Positions 16,134 through 24,996 are shown, numbered from the stretch's first letter. The stretch: 64,000 nucleotides of DNA from Paenibacillus silvisoli (GCF_030866765.1 NZ_CP133017.1:3826001-3890000); one strand, 5' to 3'. Numbers and translations are program-made. Notes: generated by a model not told the origin, from the sequence alone.

Positions 16134-16267
16134 CTAACGGACATGAGTGTCCGTTAGCGGGCACTAGCCCGCCTATCTAGTTTCTAACGGACATCTATGT
16201 CCGTTAGAGCCGAATTTGCATGAAACATCAACGATTTCAACGTCTAGCGGACATTTATGTCCGTTAC
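16134..16267. repeat. Three copies of a 24-bp palindrome
   Basis: Copies lie at 16134-16157, 16184-16207 and 16244-16267. Each has a 10-base arm CTAACGGACA and its complement TGTCCGTTAG, around a variable four-base centre (TGAG, TCTA, TTTA). The third copy has two changes in the outer arms. Spacing between copies is 50 and 60 bases. A separate palindrome GCGGGC/GCCCGC fills 16157-16172. They occupy the 3' region of the rnz transcript and would form three stable hairpins. The identical arms with different centres suggest a dispersed short palindromic repeat family or a protein-binding array. Confidence 0.85.
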
Positions 16268-16277
16268 GTTAGCTGTC

Positions 16278-17222
16278 CTATTGCCCCGAATACTCCCCCG
16301 CCGGCCTCTTAATCGCAAACTCGGCCAGATCGGCAGCAGCCTCGGTATTCGCGAAAATATGCCGCGCATCTTCGACCAGCTCCTGCACCGCCGCATCGTC
16401 GTACCGCGAGCTGAAATGCGTCACGACGAGCCGCTTCGCGCCGGCTTCGCGCGCGATTTCCGCCGCCTGACGGAACGTGGAGTGGCCGTAATTGGCCGCC
16501 TTCTCCTCCAAGCCTCCGGCAAAGGTCGCCTCATGGACCATGAGGTCGGCATCCTTGGCAAGCAGCACCGCGTTGTCGCACGGCTTCGTGTCGCCGAGAA
16601 TCGTAACGATACGCCCGGGCAGCGGCGGGCCGACGACATCGGCAGGCGCGATCGTCCGTCCGTCCTCAAGCGTAACCGTTTCCCCTCGCTTGAGCTTACC
16701 GTAATGCGGTCCCGGAGGGATGCCCATGCCCGCAAGCGCGGCTAGATTGAGCTGTCCCAGCTGCGGCTGTTCCATGATCCGATAGCCGAAGCAAGGCAGA
16801 CGATGCTCCAGCTCCGCCGCTTCGACGACGAACCGAGGATCCGCCGCCACCACGCCTGGCGCGACTTCAATGATTTCGAGCTCATACCCCAAATGAACGC
16901 CGCTATAATGAAAAATGCATTCCAAATACGCTTTCAGCCCCACCGGACCGAACAGCTGCAGCGGACCCGCTCCTTCGAAATACGTCCGGCTGCTCAGCAG
17001 ACCGGGCAGGCCATACAGATGGTCGCCGTGCAAATGGGTAATGAAGATGCGCTCCATTTTATTCAGCTTCAGGCCGCTGTGCAGCAAGCGGTGCTGCGTG
17101 CCTTCGCCGCAATCGAACAGCCAGAAGCCGCACTGCGGTTCCGGGAGACATAGGGCCATCGATGTAACATTGCGCGTTTTCGTCGGTCTTCCCGCGCTCG
17201 TGCCGAGAAACTTAAGCTGCAT
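16278..17222 (-). CDS. rnz: Ribonuclease Z (tRNA 3' endonuclease)
   Basis: The 314-residue protein starts MQLKFLGTSAGRPTKTRNV, typical of the short tRNase Z. It holds the zinc motif FITHLHGDHLYGLPGLL, a second histidine in LEHRLPCFGYRI, the Asp in ILGDTKPC, and HEATF and VVTHFSSRY motifs further on. The flexible arm (exosite) is present around residues 160-200. The enzyme removes 3' trailers from tRNA precursors lacking an encoded CCA. The gene stands alone between the metH terminator and the palindromic repeats on the minus strand. Confidence 0.95.
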   Translation of the reverse strand: MQLKFLGTSAGRPTKTRNVTSMALCLPEPQCGFWLFDCGEGTQHRLLHSGLKLNKMERIFITHLHGDHLYGLPGLLSSRTYFEGAGPLQLFGPVGLKAYLECIFHYSGVHLGYELEIIEVAPGVVAADPRFVVEAAELEHRLPCFGYRIMEQPQLGQLNLAALAGMGIPPGPHYGKLKRGETVTLEDGRTIAPADVVGPPLPGRIVTILGDTKPCDNAVLLAKDADLMVHEATFAGGLEEKAANYGHSTFRQAAEIAREAGAKRLVVTHFSSRYDDAAVQELVEDARHIFANTEAAADLAEFAIKRPAGEYSGQ

Positions 17223-17252
17223 GCGTGCCTCCCTCCTCCAATCCTCACCCTA

Positions 17253-17296
17253 TAAAAATACCCTCCAATGCCGTGGATATACCACGGCTTGGAGGG
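17253..17296 (-). terminator. Rho-independent terminator of metH
   Basis: CCCTCCAA pairs with TTGGAGGG and the stem continues through GCCGTGG/CCACGGC with one bulged A around a five-base loop, then T-rich sequence on the minus strand. It lies 19 bases after the metH stop. Confidence 0.85.
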
Positions 17297-17314
17297 ATTG
17301 TCATCTTATTGCGT

Positions 17315-20300
17315 TTAAGCTTTCTCCACGTTAAAATATTGCGCTTCCGGATGGGCGAACACCATCGCGGATACGGAAGCCTCCGGCTCCATCATGAAGC
17401 CTTCCGTCAGCTGAACGCCGATATCTTCCGGCTTCATCAGCTCGAACAGCGGCTGCTGATCCTCCAAATTCGGACAAGCCGGATAGCCGAACGAAACGCG
17501 GATGCCTTGGTAACGCGCGCCGTGGCGCTGCTTCATCGTCATCTCCGGGTGATCCGGGAAGCCCCATGTGTCGCGCATCATATGATGGACGCGTTCGGCC
17601 ATCGCTTCCGCGATTTCAAGCGCAACGGATTGCAGCGCATGCGAGCGCAAATAGTCGCCGTTGTCCTTCAGCTCAGTCGCTTTCTCCCGCACGCCTTCGC
17701 CTGCAGTGACGACGAGGAAGCCCACATAGTCCATGACGCCGCTCTCGACCGACTTAAGGAAATCGGCCAAGCAAAGATACGGCTCCACCTGCTGCCTTGG
17801 GAACGTGAAACGTTTGATTTCAACGCCCGGCTGCTGCGGATCATAGATGATGATATCGTTGCCCGACGATTGCGCCGGGAAGAACCGGTACATGCCATGC
17901 GCCTGCAGCAAGCCTTTCGCCGCGTCGGCAAGCAAACCGTCGACCGTCGCCTTCAGGTTCACGGCCTTCTCGTTGCCTTCGGCAAGCAGCGCGTCGACAT
18001 TGCCCTTCAAGCCAAGGTGATGGCCGAGCAGCATTTGCATGTTAACGTACGGCACGATGTGCGGAATCGGCACGTTGCGGAGCACATGACGGTCCGTATC
18101 CGGCGGAATGTAGACCGGCGCGTCCTGCGACACGTTCGATTTCACCGCGCGCGTCAGCTCCGGCAGCGGCTTCTTCTCCGTTTCCTCGGCGTAGCCGGAC
18201 GCTTTGAGCGCGGCCATCTCTTCCTCGTACACGCGGCGATGGTCTTTATCCATCAGCTTGTTCGCGATATCGAGTCCGTCCATCGCGTCCTTCGCATAGA
18301 GCACCAGGCCGTCGTATTCCGGCCCGATGCGGTGCTTCGTGAACTTCCGCGTCAAAGCCGCGCCGCCGACCAGAATCGGAGCGTCGATGCCGGCGCTGCG
18401 CAAATCCTGCGCGGTCAGCACCATTTGCTGCGCCGATTTCACGAGCAGGCCGGAGAGGCCGATCGCATCGACCGGTTCCTTGCGGTACGCTTCGATAATT
18501 TGCTCAGGCGGTACTTTGATGCCGAGGTTGATGATTTTGTACCCGTTGTTAGACAAAATAATTTCAACCAAGTTTTTGCCGATATCGTGCACGTCGCCTT
18601 TAACCGTTGCGAGCATGATTTTTCCCTTAACGGCCGACTCGGTCTTCTCCATATGCGGCTCCAGATGCGTAACGGAAGCCTTCATGACTTCGGCGCTCTG
18701 CAGAACCTCGGCAACGATCAGCTCGTTATTGTTAAAGAGACGGCCCACTTCCTCCATCCCTCTCATGAGCGGACCGTTAATGATTTCAAGCGGCGAATAT
18801 TTCGTAAGCGCCTCGTCCAAATCCGGATAAAGGCCTTCCTTCGTGCCTTCGACGACGTAAGAGGCAAGCCGCTCCTCGAGCGTCAGGTTCGATACCTTCT
18901 CCTTCTTCACGACCTTCTTCTCGCGGAAAGCCGCCACGAACGCAGCCAGCGTGTCATCGTTCGTGTTGAAAATGAGGTTCTCGGCCAGCTTGCGCTCGTC
19001 CTCCGGAATGGACGCATAACGCTCCAGCTTCTCCGTATTGACGATCGCGTAGTCGAGACCTGCTTTAGTCGTGTGGTACAGGTAGACGGAGTTAAGCACC
19101 TCGCGCCCCGCGTCCGGCAAACCGAACGAGATATTGCTGAGGCCCAGGATCGTCTTCGCCTTCGGATACTTCGCCTTGATCATCTTGATGCCTTCGATCG
19201 TTTCCACGGCGGAACCGATGTACTGCGGATCGCCGGATCCAACCGGGAACATGTTCGGGTCGAAAATAATATCTTCCGGGTTCATGCCGTACTTCCCGGT
19301 CAGCAGCTCATACGAGCGGGTAGCGACCTCCATCTTCGCTTCCCGGGATACCGCTTGTCCGCGCTCGTCGATCAGAATGCAGACGACGGCCGCGCCGTAA
19401 CGGTGAATGAGCGGCAAAATTTTCTCGAACTTCGATTCGCCGTCCTCAAGGTTAATGGAGTTAATGATTGCTTTGCCTTGCGAATATTTCAGCCCTAGCT
19501 CGATAATATGATCGTATGTCGAGTCAAGCATGAGCGGCACTTTGATCTTCTTCACAACCTCCGGCAGGAACCGGTGAACGGCGTACGCCTCGTCGATATC
19601 CGTATCCTGGAGGTTGATATCGATAATGTGCGCGCCGCCTTTGACTTGCGATCTCGCGATTTCCGACGCTTCGTCGTACTTCTCTTCCTTGATCAGACGC
19701 TTAAATTTCCGCGAACCGGAAATGTTCGTCCGTTCGCCGATCATGATCGGGCGGTTGTCTTCTTCAATATAAACCGTCTCGATTCCCGAAACCGCAGGCG
19801 GATGCTCGCCCTGCTTCGTGCGCGGCGCATAATTCGCCAGCGTCTCGGCCATCGCGCGGATGTGATCCGGCGTCGTGCCGCAGCAGCCGCCCGCGATGTT
19901 CAGCCAGCCCTGCTCGGCAAACGCGGCGATCTTCCTCGCGAGCGACTCCGGCGACTCATGGTACTTCCCGTTCTCGTCCGGCAAGCCTGCGTTCGGGTAG
20001 CAGCTGATCGCGGAATGCGCGATCGCGGAGAGCGACCGGATATGGTCGCGCATAAACTCGGGTCCCGTCGCGCAGTTCAGACCGATCGAAATCGGCTTCA
20101 TATGCTCAAGCGAAATGTAGAAGGATTCAATATTTTGACCGGCCAGCGTCGTTCCCATCGGTTCGATCGTGCCGGAAATCATGAGCGGCAGCGTGATGCC
20201 CGTCGTTTCGTAAGCCTTTTGAATGCCGATCGTACCTGCCTTCACGTTAAGCGTATCCTGCGACGTTTCAAGCAGCATCGCGTCGACGCCGCCTTCGATG

Positions 20301-20758
20301 AGCGCAACGGCCTGCTCGTAGTAGCTGTCGACCAGCTCGTCGAACGTAACGCCGCCCGTAACGGACAGCGTCTTCGTCGTCGGTCCGAGCGCGCCGGCAA
20401 CGTAACGCGGTTTATCCGGCGTCGAGTATTTATCCGCGGCAGCGCGGGCAAGCGAAGCGGCAGCAAGGTTGATCTCCCGCGCCTTCTCCGGGATATCGTA
20501 TTCGACAAGGACGACGCTCGTCGCGCCGAACGTATTCGTTTCCAAGATGTCTGCGCCGGCAGCCAAGTAAGCCTCGTGAATGCCTTGGATGACGTCGGGA
20601 CGCGTCAGCACGAGCATTTCGTTGCAGCCGTCCAGTTCTTCTCCGCCAAAATCGTCCGGCCCCAGGTCCGCCTGCTGGATCATCGTCCCCATAGCGCCGT
20701 CCAGGATGAGAATCCGTTTCGCGAGCATGTCCTGCATTGTCGGTTTCGTCAAAGTCAC
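17315..20758 (-). CDS. metH: Cobalamin-dependent methionine synthase
   Basis: The 1147-residue protein contains all four MetH modules in order. The homocysteine-binding barrel has zinc cysteines in GLNCATGP and GGCCGTTPDH. The pterin-binding domain begins IMIGERTNISGSRKF. The B12 domain holds KGDVHDIGKN, whose His replaces the lower cobalt ligand. The C-terminal reactivation domain has SFGYPACPNLEDQ. It transfers methyl from methyltetrahydrofolate to homocysteine. I set the start at the GTG at 20758, preceded by GGAAGGGAAG; an in-frame ATG further upstream is possible. No SAM or cobalamin riboswitch was recognised in the short leader. The divergent neighbour encodes an acireductone dioxygenase of methionine salvage. 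Confidence 0.95.
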   Translation of the reverse strand: MTLTKPTMQDMLAKRILILDGAMGTMIQQADLGPDDFGGEELDGCNEMLVLTRPDVIQGIHEAYLAAGADILETNTFGATSVVLVEYDIPEKAREINLAAASLARAAADKYSTPDKPRYVAGALGPTTKTLSVTGGVTFDELVDSYYEQAVALIEGGVDAMLLETSQDTLNVKAGTIGIQKAYETTGITLPLMISGTIEPMGTTLAGQNIESFYISLEHMKPISIGLNCATGPEFMRDHIRSLSAIAHSAISCYPNAGLPDENGKYHESPESLARKIAAFAEQGWLNIAGGCCGTTPDHIRAMAETLANYAPRTKQGEHPPAVSGIETVYIEEDNRPIMIGERTNISGSRKFKRLIKEEKYDEASEIARSQVKGGAHIIDINLQDTDIDEAYAVHRFLPEVVKKIKVPLMLDSTYDHIIELGLKYSQGKAIINSINLEDGESKFEKILPLIHRYGAAVVCILIDERGQAVSREAKMEVATRSYELLTGKYGMNPEDIIFDPNMFPVGSGDPQYIGSAVETIEGIKMIKAKYPKAKTILGLSNISFGLPDAGREVLNSVYLYHTTKAGLDYAIVNTEKLERYASIPEDERKLAENLIFNTNDDTLAAFVAAFREKKVVKKEKVSNLTLEERLASYVVEGTKEGLYPDLDEALTKYSPLEIINGPLMRGMEEVGRLFNNNELIVAEVLQSAEVMKASVTHLEPHMEKTESAVKGKIMLATVKGDVHDIGKNLVEIILSNNGYKIINLGIKVPPEQIIEAYRKEPVDAIGLSGLLVKSAQQMVLTAQDLRSAGIDAPILVGGAALTRKFTKHRIGPEYDGLVLYAKDAMDGLDIANKLMDKDHRRVYEEEMAALKASGYAEETEKKPLPELTRAVKSNVSQDAPVYIPPDTDRHVLRNVPIPHIVPYVNMQMLLGHHLGLKGNVDALLAEGNEKAVNLKATVDGLLADAAKGLLQAHGMYRFFPAQSSGNDIIIYDPQQPGVEIKRFTFPRQQVEPYLCLADFLKSVESGVMDYVGFLVVTAGEGVREKATELKDNGDYLRSHALQSVALEIAEAMAERVHHMMRDTWGFPDHPEMTMKQRHGARYQGIRVSFGYPACPNLEDQQPLFELMKPEDIGVQLTEGFMMEPEASVSAMVFAHPEAQYFNVEKA

Positions 20759-20842
20759 AAGATGCACTTCCCTTCCATATATCCAACTCACCGCCATGTT
20801 TCTACACGATCGCGGTTCATTCAGCAAAAATCATTTCCCTAT

Positions 20843-20870
20843 ACTCTACCAGAATTCAACCCATGTGCAA
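20843..20870 (-). promoter_or_regulatory. Weak sigma-A-like promoter of metH
   Basis: On the minus strand TTGCAC and TAGAGT are 16 bases apart, about 85 bases before the metH start. The -10 element is only a partial match, so this is a tentative call. Confidence 0.35.
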
Positions 20871-20876
20871 AGAACC

Positions 20877-20905
20877 TTTTCAGGGCATTCGATTTGTTCT
20901 ATACT
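20877..20905 (+). promoter_or_regulatory. Sigma-A-like promoter of the acireductone dioxygenase gene
   Basis: TTTTCA and TATACT are 17 bases apart, with the ATG about 45 bases downstream. It abuts the tentative metH promoter on the other strand, so the two promoters are back to back. Confidence 0.5.
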
Positions 20906-20950
20906 AATTCTGATCGGAATTACGATTTTTGTGAAAAGAGGGATTGAACG

Positions 20951-21490
20951 ATGGCTGAAATTCGAGTACGCGCAACGGGCGAACGTATTTCCGGCGAGGA
21001 AAACGTCCGCGCCTTTCTAGAGAAGCAAGAGGTTCTTTACGAACATTGGGATGCAAGCAAGCTCCCTGCCGAACTACATAACAAATTCGTACTGAACGAC
21101 GAAGAGAAGCAAACGATTCTAAACACGTACGACGCCGAAATCCGTGACTTGGCTGCCCGCCGCGGCTACCAGATCTGGGACGTCATCTCGCTATCCGACG
21201 CGACGCCGAACATCGAGGAGCTGCTGAAGAAGTTCGAGCAGATCCATACGCATACCGAAGATGAAATTCGCGGGATCGTATCCGGCCGCGGGATCTTCAT
21301 CATTAAAGGCGACGAGCAAACCGGTTACTTCGACGTTGAGCTCGAAGCCGGCGATGTCATCTCCGTGCCGGAGAACAAAAACCACTTCTTCACGTTGATG
21401 GATAACCGCGAAATTATCGCCGTTCGTCTCTTCATCGAGAAGGACGGCTGGATCGCGACCAACGTTGAAGATCCTACTTTCGCTAAATAA
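20951..21490 (+). CDS. mtnD: Acireductone dioxygenase
   Basis: The 179-residue cupin protein carries the metal-binding pattern HTHTEDEIRGIVSGRGIF (two His and one Glu) and the late NKNHFFTL with the fourth ligand His, as in the ARD family. ARD oxidises the acireductone intermediate of the methionine salvage pathway to the keto acid precursor of methionine; the bound metal decides the product. GAGGGATTG precedes the ATG. It stands alone as a one-gene unit closed by a strong terminator. Other mtn genes are not in the window. Its location opposite metH joins two methionine-regenerating enzymes in one intergenic region. Confidence 0.9.
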   Translation: MAEIRVRATGERISGEENVRAFLEKQEVLYEHWDASKLPAELHNKFVLNDEEKQTILNTYDAEIRDLAARRGYQIWDVISLSDATPNIEELLKKFEQIHTHTEDEIRGIVSGRGIFIIKGDEQTGYFDVELEAGDVISVPENKNHFFTLMDNREIIAVRLFIEKDGWIATNVEDPTFAK

Positions 21491-21496
21491 GAACGC

Positions 21497-21534
21497 AAAA
21501 AGACCTGTCCGCGGCCGCGGACAGGTCTTTTTTT
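21497..21534. terminator. Bidirectional terminator between mtnD and a HAD gene
   Basis: AAAAGACCTGTCCGC pairs with its complement around a short GC loop, with T runs on both strands (seven T on plus). It serves mtnD on plus and the HAD phosphatase gene on minus. Confidence 0.9.
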
Positions 21535-21546
21535 GTTGTCGGAGCG

Positions 21547-22332
21547 TTATACCAACAGCGGAAGCAGCTCTTCCAGATGCTTGATTTCATGGGAAGGAAT
21601 AATTTCGTCCGAACGGGTCATGCCATGGCGGTTAATCCATACGGAAGTCATGCCGATCGTGTTGGCGCCGAGAATATCGGTCGTCAGCTTGTCCCCCACC
21701 ATGATGCCGTGATTCGGCTCAATGCCGAGGCGTTCCAGCGCATGGCGGAAAATCGCCGCTGCCGGCTTCCCTTGGCCGAACTCGCCCGAAATGATGATGT
21801 GATCGAAATAAGGAACGATATCCGGCACGCCGGCCAGCTTCTCGCGCTGAAGATCCGGCGAACCGTTCGTCAGCAGCAGCAGCTTATACGTCCCTTTCAG
21901 CTTGTCCAGCACCGCAAAGGTTTCCTCGTATACATAAGGACGTTTGCGGCGTTCGGCCGGAAACATTTCGGCAAGCTGCGCGCCCAGCTCGGCATTGTCG
22001 ATGCCAAGCGCCTTCAAGCCGAGCGTCCATGCGTCGCGTCGGTAGCCGGGGGCGAGCTGCTCCAGCTTGCGGAACTCCTCCTGCTCGCCTTCCAGGAAGT
22101 TGGCCCATAGCCCCTCGAACGGGTTGATGCCGATCATTTTGGTAAACGCGAACGTTTCATACGATTCGTAGAGCGCGCGGGCTTCGCGGCGTACCGCTTC
22201 CTCCAGCTCCTTCGCGTTCACGCCCGTTTGCTCCGCCGCGTATTCGCAAGTAGCGTCGAACGCTTCCTGCACGCTGCGGTCGTCCCATAACAATGTATCG
22301 TCGAGATCAAAGAGAACTGCTTGTTTGGCCAT
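21547..22332 (-). CDS. HAD-IA family hydrolase, YsaA-like
   Basis: The 261-residue protein has motif I AVLFDLDDTLLWDD (DxDDT), a helical C1 cap of about 110 residues, motif II LLLLTNGSPD, the Lys in GQGKPAAAIF and motif IV GIMVGDKLTTDILGA. HAD-IA enzymes are mostly small-molecule phosphatases. The DLDDTLLWD start and length suggest B. subtilis YsaA or noncanonical nucleotidases as relatives, but the substrate is unknown. It follows a small membrane protein gene by 26 bases on the minus strand and shares a terminator with mtnD. Confidence 0.82.
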   Translation of the reverse strand: MAKQAVLFDLDDTLLWDDRSVQEAFDATCEYAAEQTGVNAKELEEAVRREARALYESYETFAFTKMIGINPFEGLWANFLEGEQEEFRKLEQLAPGYRRDAWTLGLKALGIDNAELGAQLAEMFPAERRKRPYVYEETFAVLDKLKGTYKLLLLTNGSPDLQREKLAGVPDIVPYFDHIIISGEFGQGKPAAAIFRHALERLGIEPNHGIMVGDKLTTDILGANTIGMTSVWINRHGMTRSDEIIPSHEIKHLEELLPLLV

Positions 22333-22358
22333 GATGATGTCTGCACTCCGCTTCCGGT

Positions 22359-22877
22359 TTATTTTTCGGTAAAAGTAATGCCATGCTGCGCGCTGAACGC
22401 ACGCAAACGCTCCGCCATTTGATCGGTCGGGAAGCGGTTAATGACGCGTGAGAATACCCAGTTGCCGCCTTTTTGCTGCTCCACGACAATGTAGCCCTTT
22501 TGCGCGGAAATCGCTTTGATGTTGCTCACATAAATCGAACGATCGCCCGTGAAACGGCGGGAACGGATAAAATCGCCGCCAACCGACAAGTACGGACGAC
22601 GCAGCATAAACAGCAGAGCGAGGACAACGTAGCAGCCTACGGTTACCCAGAACATCGTGCCGGTATCCTTATACGTGCCCGAGCTGAGAGTGACGACGAC
22701 ATAAAATAGAATAAACAGCAGCAAGAAAATCGGCATCACATAGCTCCGGCCTTTAAAGGTGTCGAGCTTCTCCGCGTTCGGTTTCGCAGCCATAAGCGGC
22801 GCCTTTCCCTGCTTTTTGCGCTGTTTATTGACTTGCGCTTGGTTCTTCTGTACTTTGCGTTCCCACGATCGAGACAA
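22359..22877 (-). CDS. Small two-helix membrane protein of unknown function
   Basis: The 172-residue product is not recognised. The first 45 residues are highly basic (KVQKNQAQVNKQRKKQGK), then two transmembrane helices follow at about 48-67 and 75-92, separated by a short loop. A soluble C-terminal domain of about 75 residues follows, with beta-rich segments such as GYIVVEQQKGGNWVFSR, resembling the PH-like domains of bacterial membrane proteins. The start is the TTG at 22877, preceded by AAGGAGGAACATCA. The HAD phosphatase gene follows closely, suggesting co-transcription. Confidence 0.75.
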   Translation of the reverse strand: MSRSWERKVQKNQAQVNKQRKKQGKAPLMAAKPNAEKLDTFKGRSYVMPIFLLLFILFYVVVTLSSGTYKDTGTMFWVTVGCYVVLALLFMLRRPYLSVGGDFIRSRRFTGDRSIYVSNIKAISAQKGYIVVEQQKGGNWVFSRVINRFPTDQMAERLRAFSAQHGITFTEK

Positions 22878-22921
22878 TGATGTTCCTCCTTCATGATTCT
22901 AAGGCTCAGGCTGAGCCGCGG

Positions 22922-23917
22922 TTACTGCTGCGGAAACGGTCTGGCGAATTTCGCGATGAACCGGTTCGGATATTCGCTTGGCAGAGCACTGACCTCATCC
23001 AGCTTGCTCCAAACGTCATCCGGCATCGTCCAGCCGGCCGCTCCCATATTTTCCTCGAATTGCTCCAGGGTGCTTGCGCCGAAAATCGGGGACGTAATCC
23101 CTTTTCGCTGCAGCAGCCAAGCAAGCGCGACCTGCGCAGGGGTCTTGTCCAGCTCTTTTGCAGCGCTAAGCACGGCTTCCAGTACTGCAAAATTACTGCC
23201 TGAAGCGCGGTTTAGCCACGAGCTTTCGCCTTGTTTGGCGGTCAAACGGCCGCTTGTCGGCTCTTCGTTCGTATAGCGGCCCGTCAGGAAGCCGCCGCCG
23301 AGCGGAGCCCAAGGGATAATGCCAACGTTCTCTTCCAAGCAAAGGGATATCATTTCGCGATCCATTTCGCGGCTTACGAGGCTGTACTGCGGCTGGATCG
23401 AGACGAATCGGACATAACGGTTCCAGTCGCTCACGGACAACGACTTCATCAGCTGCCAGGCAAAGAAGTTGGAGCAGCCGATATAGCGGACCTTGCCTGC
23501 CGTTACCAAATCATCGAGCGCGCGAAGCGTTTCTTCGATCGGCGTCGCATGATCCCAAACGTGAACCTGATAAAGATCGATATAATCGGTTCCAAGCCGC
23601 TGCAGGCTCGCTTCGACGGCATCCATGATGTGCTTGCGCGATACGCCTACGCCGTTGGGTTGAGTCGAGGTGGCGAACCGGACCTTCGTGGCCAGCACCG
23701 TTTCCGAGCGGCGCGACTTGATCGCCTTGCCGACGATTTCCTCCGAGCGGCCAGCTACATATACGTTCGCCGTATCGAGGAAGTTTCCGCCTTTTTCGAA
23801 GAAGCGGTCGATCATTTCGATGGAATCCGCTTCGCTCGTCGTATTGCCGAACGTCATCGTGCCTAAGCATAGCTCCGAAACGGCTAGTCCGCTTCGTCCA
23901 AGTAACCGGTATTTCAT
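22922..23917 (-). CDS. Aldo/keto reductase
   Basis: The 331-residue protein shows the AKR barrel: N-terminal LGRSGLAVSELCLGTMTFG, catalytic Asp-Tyr region in FLDTANVYVAGRSEE, Lys in VLATKVRFA, His in YQVHVWDHATP, and the cofactor-binding ending SPIFGASTLEQFEENMGA. These enzymes reduce carbonyls with NADPH. It resembles the broad YajO/Tas group and the substrate is not predictable. GGGAGG stands ahead of the ATG. It is followed by the basic membrane protein gene after 44 bases. Confidence 0.9.
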   Translation of the reverse strand: MKYRLLGRSGLAVSELCLGTMTFGNTTSEADSIEMIDRFFEKGGNFLDTANVYVAGRSEEIVGKAIKSRRSETVLATKVRFATSTQPNGVGVSRKHIMDAVEASLQRLGTDYIDLYQVHVWDHATPIEETLRALDDLVTAGKVRYIGCSNFFAWQLMKSLSVSDWNRYVRFVSIQPQYSLVSREMDREMISLCLEENVGIIPWAPLGGGFLTGRYTNEEPTSGRLTAKQGESSWLNRASGSNFAVLEAVLSAAKELDKTPAQVALAWLLQRKGITSPIFGASTLEQFEENMGAAGWTMPDDVWSKLDEVSALPSEYPNRFIAKFARPFPQQ

Positions 23918-23949
23918 CGTAAACAGCCTCCCATTTGCGATAACCGCGA

Positions 23950-24153
23950 TTAATGTTTGATCGGATCTTCCCCGTTCTCTTCGTCTTCCACATATTTAAT
24001 GTTATCGAGCTGGTTGCGGAAATTGCGCTTGAAGTTATTGAGATAAAGGCGGCGGAGCTCATCGCGTTCAACCAATTCTTCCGGCGTCAAGCCTACCGAT
24101 TTATTCTTTCTGGACAGCTCGTTAATGCGGGCAATGACCTTTTCTATTTCCAT
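23950..24153 (-). CDS. DUF896 family small protein, YnzC-like
   Basis: The 67-residue protein starts MEIEKVIARINELSRKNKSV and continues with GLTPEELVERDELRRLYL, the hallmark of DUF896, a short helical-hairpin family that includes B. subtilis YnzC. The ATG at 24153 is chosen because GGAAGGGAG precedes it; the open frame extends 11 residues upstream. In B. subtilis ynzC belongs to the SOS-regulated yneA operon. Here it lies 6.3 kb from yneA, and I see no LexA box in its upstream region. Function is unknown. Confidence 0.85.
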   Translation of the reverse strand: MEIEKVIARINELSRKNKSVGLTPEELVERDELRRLYLNNFKRNFRNQLDNIKYVEDEENGEDPIKH

Positions 24154-24274
24154 TCTACTACACTCCCTTCCTGTTTCGGCCAACATGTCATTCTTTACTT
24201 TGACATTTCGAGCCGTCCATTGTCAAGGCGATTCCTCGGTGCCTGACCGCCATGGATGGGTTAATCGCAGTGAT

Positions 24275-24307
24275 AAAAAAAGAGCAGCCGCCATAGGCAG
24301 TCTGCTC
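24275..24307 (-). terminator. Terminator of the glnQHMP operon
   Basis: GAGCAG and CTGC arms pair (GAGCAG-CTGCC with GGCGG-CTGCTC, one bulge) around a TAT-type loop, followed by seven T residues on the minus strand. It lies 27 bases after the glnP stop. Confidence 0.8.
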
Positions 24308-24333
24308 CGGGATTTTGCAGGGAAGTGAAGCCA

Positions 24334-24984
24334 TTACGATTGCCGCGCCTCCATTCGTTTAGCCACGAATGACAACGCGTAGTTCACGCTGAAATAGAGT
24401 GCCGCGATTAACAGCAGGATCGGGAACACGTACCGGGAATCCGGCCCCATGACGATGTTCGCGTTGTGCATCAGTTCGGCCAGCGAGATGATGACGGCAA
24501 GCGACGTGTCCTTCAATAGAGAGATAAATTGCGATACGATCGGCGGAACCATTCTTCGCAATCCTAGAGGCAGCACGATATGCCGCAGCGTCTGCAAGTA
24601 AGACAAGCCGGAAGAACGGGCGGCTTCGACCAATCCTTTCTCGACGGAGTTGAGCCCGCTTCGCACGATCTCGGCTATCATCGCCGCCTCAAACGCGGTT
24701 AACGCAACGATCGCTGCCCAGAACGGACTGAAGCTGATTCCAAGCTCCGGCAAACCGAAGCGAGCGAAGAAGATGAGCAGCAGCAGGGGCAGATTTCGAA
24801 TGGTCTCGACAAGCAAGCCGACGGCTTGGGAAACGATCGGAAGCTTCGCATACCGGACAATGCCGAGCAACGAGCCCAGAATGAAGCTGAACACGATCGC
24901 CAGCAGCGCCAGACAGAGCGTCAAGCCGAAGCCTTCCAGCAGAAACTTCAGATTATCGGGCGAATACGCGCCTTGGAAATCCAT
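24334..24984 (-). CDS. glnP: Glutamine-type amino acid ABC transporter permease
   Basis: The 216-residue membrane protein has five or so predicted helices and the permease EAA motif EAARSSGLSYLQTLRHIVLP, which docks onto the ATPase. The segment ETIRNLPLLLLIFF is typical of polar amino acid permeases (HisM/GlnP group). It is the last gene of a four-gene operon in the order ATPase, binding protein, permease, permease, matching B. subtilis glnQHMP, so the substrate is likely glutamine or a related polar amino acid. It starts 12 bases after the second permease. Confidence 0.88.
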   Translation of the reverse strand: MDFQGAYSPDNLKFLLEGFGLTLCLALLAIVFSFILGSLLGIVRYAKLPIVSQAVGLLVETIRNLPLLLLIFFARFGLPELGISFSPFWAAIVALTAFEAAMIAEIVRSGLNSVEKGLVEAARSSGLSYLQTLRHIVLPLGLRRMVPPIVSQFISLLKDTSLAVIISLAELMHNANIVMGPDSRYVFPILLLIAALYFSVNYALSFVAKRMEARQS

Positions 24985-24996
24985 GTCCGGCCCCCC

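Noticed and set aside
16134-16267. CRISPR array
   Set aside because: Only three units, each a palindrome with variable centres, spacing 50 and 60 bases, no unique spacers of uniform length and no cas genes nearby.
17225-20947. Two long plus-strand open frames (757 and 479 codons) opposite metH
   Set aside because: They are antisense frames opened by the high GC third positions of metH. Their products are Arg-, His- and Asp-rich with no family pattern, and no ribosome site precedes them.
20760-20950. SAM or cobalamin riboswitch upstream of metH
   Set aside because: The leader is short and shows no conserved riboswitch core. Only promoter-like elements were seen.
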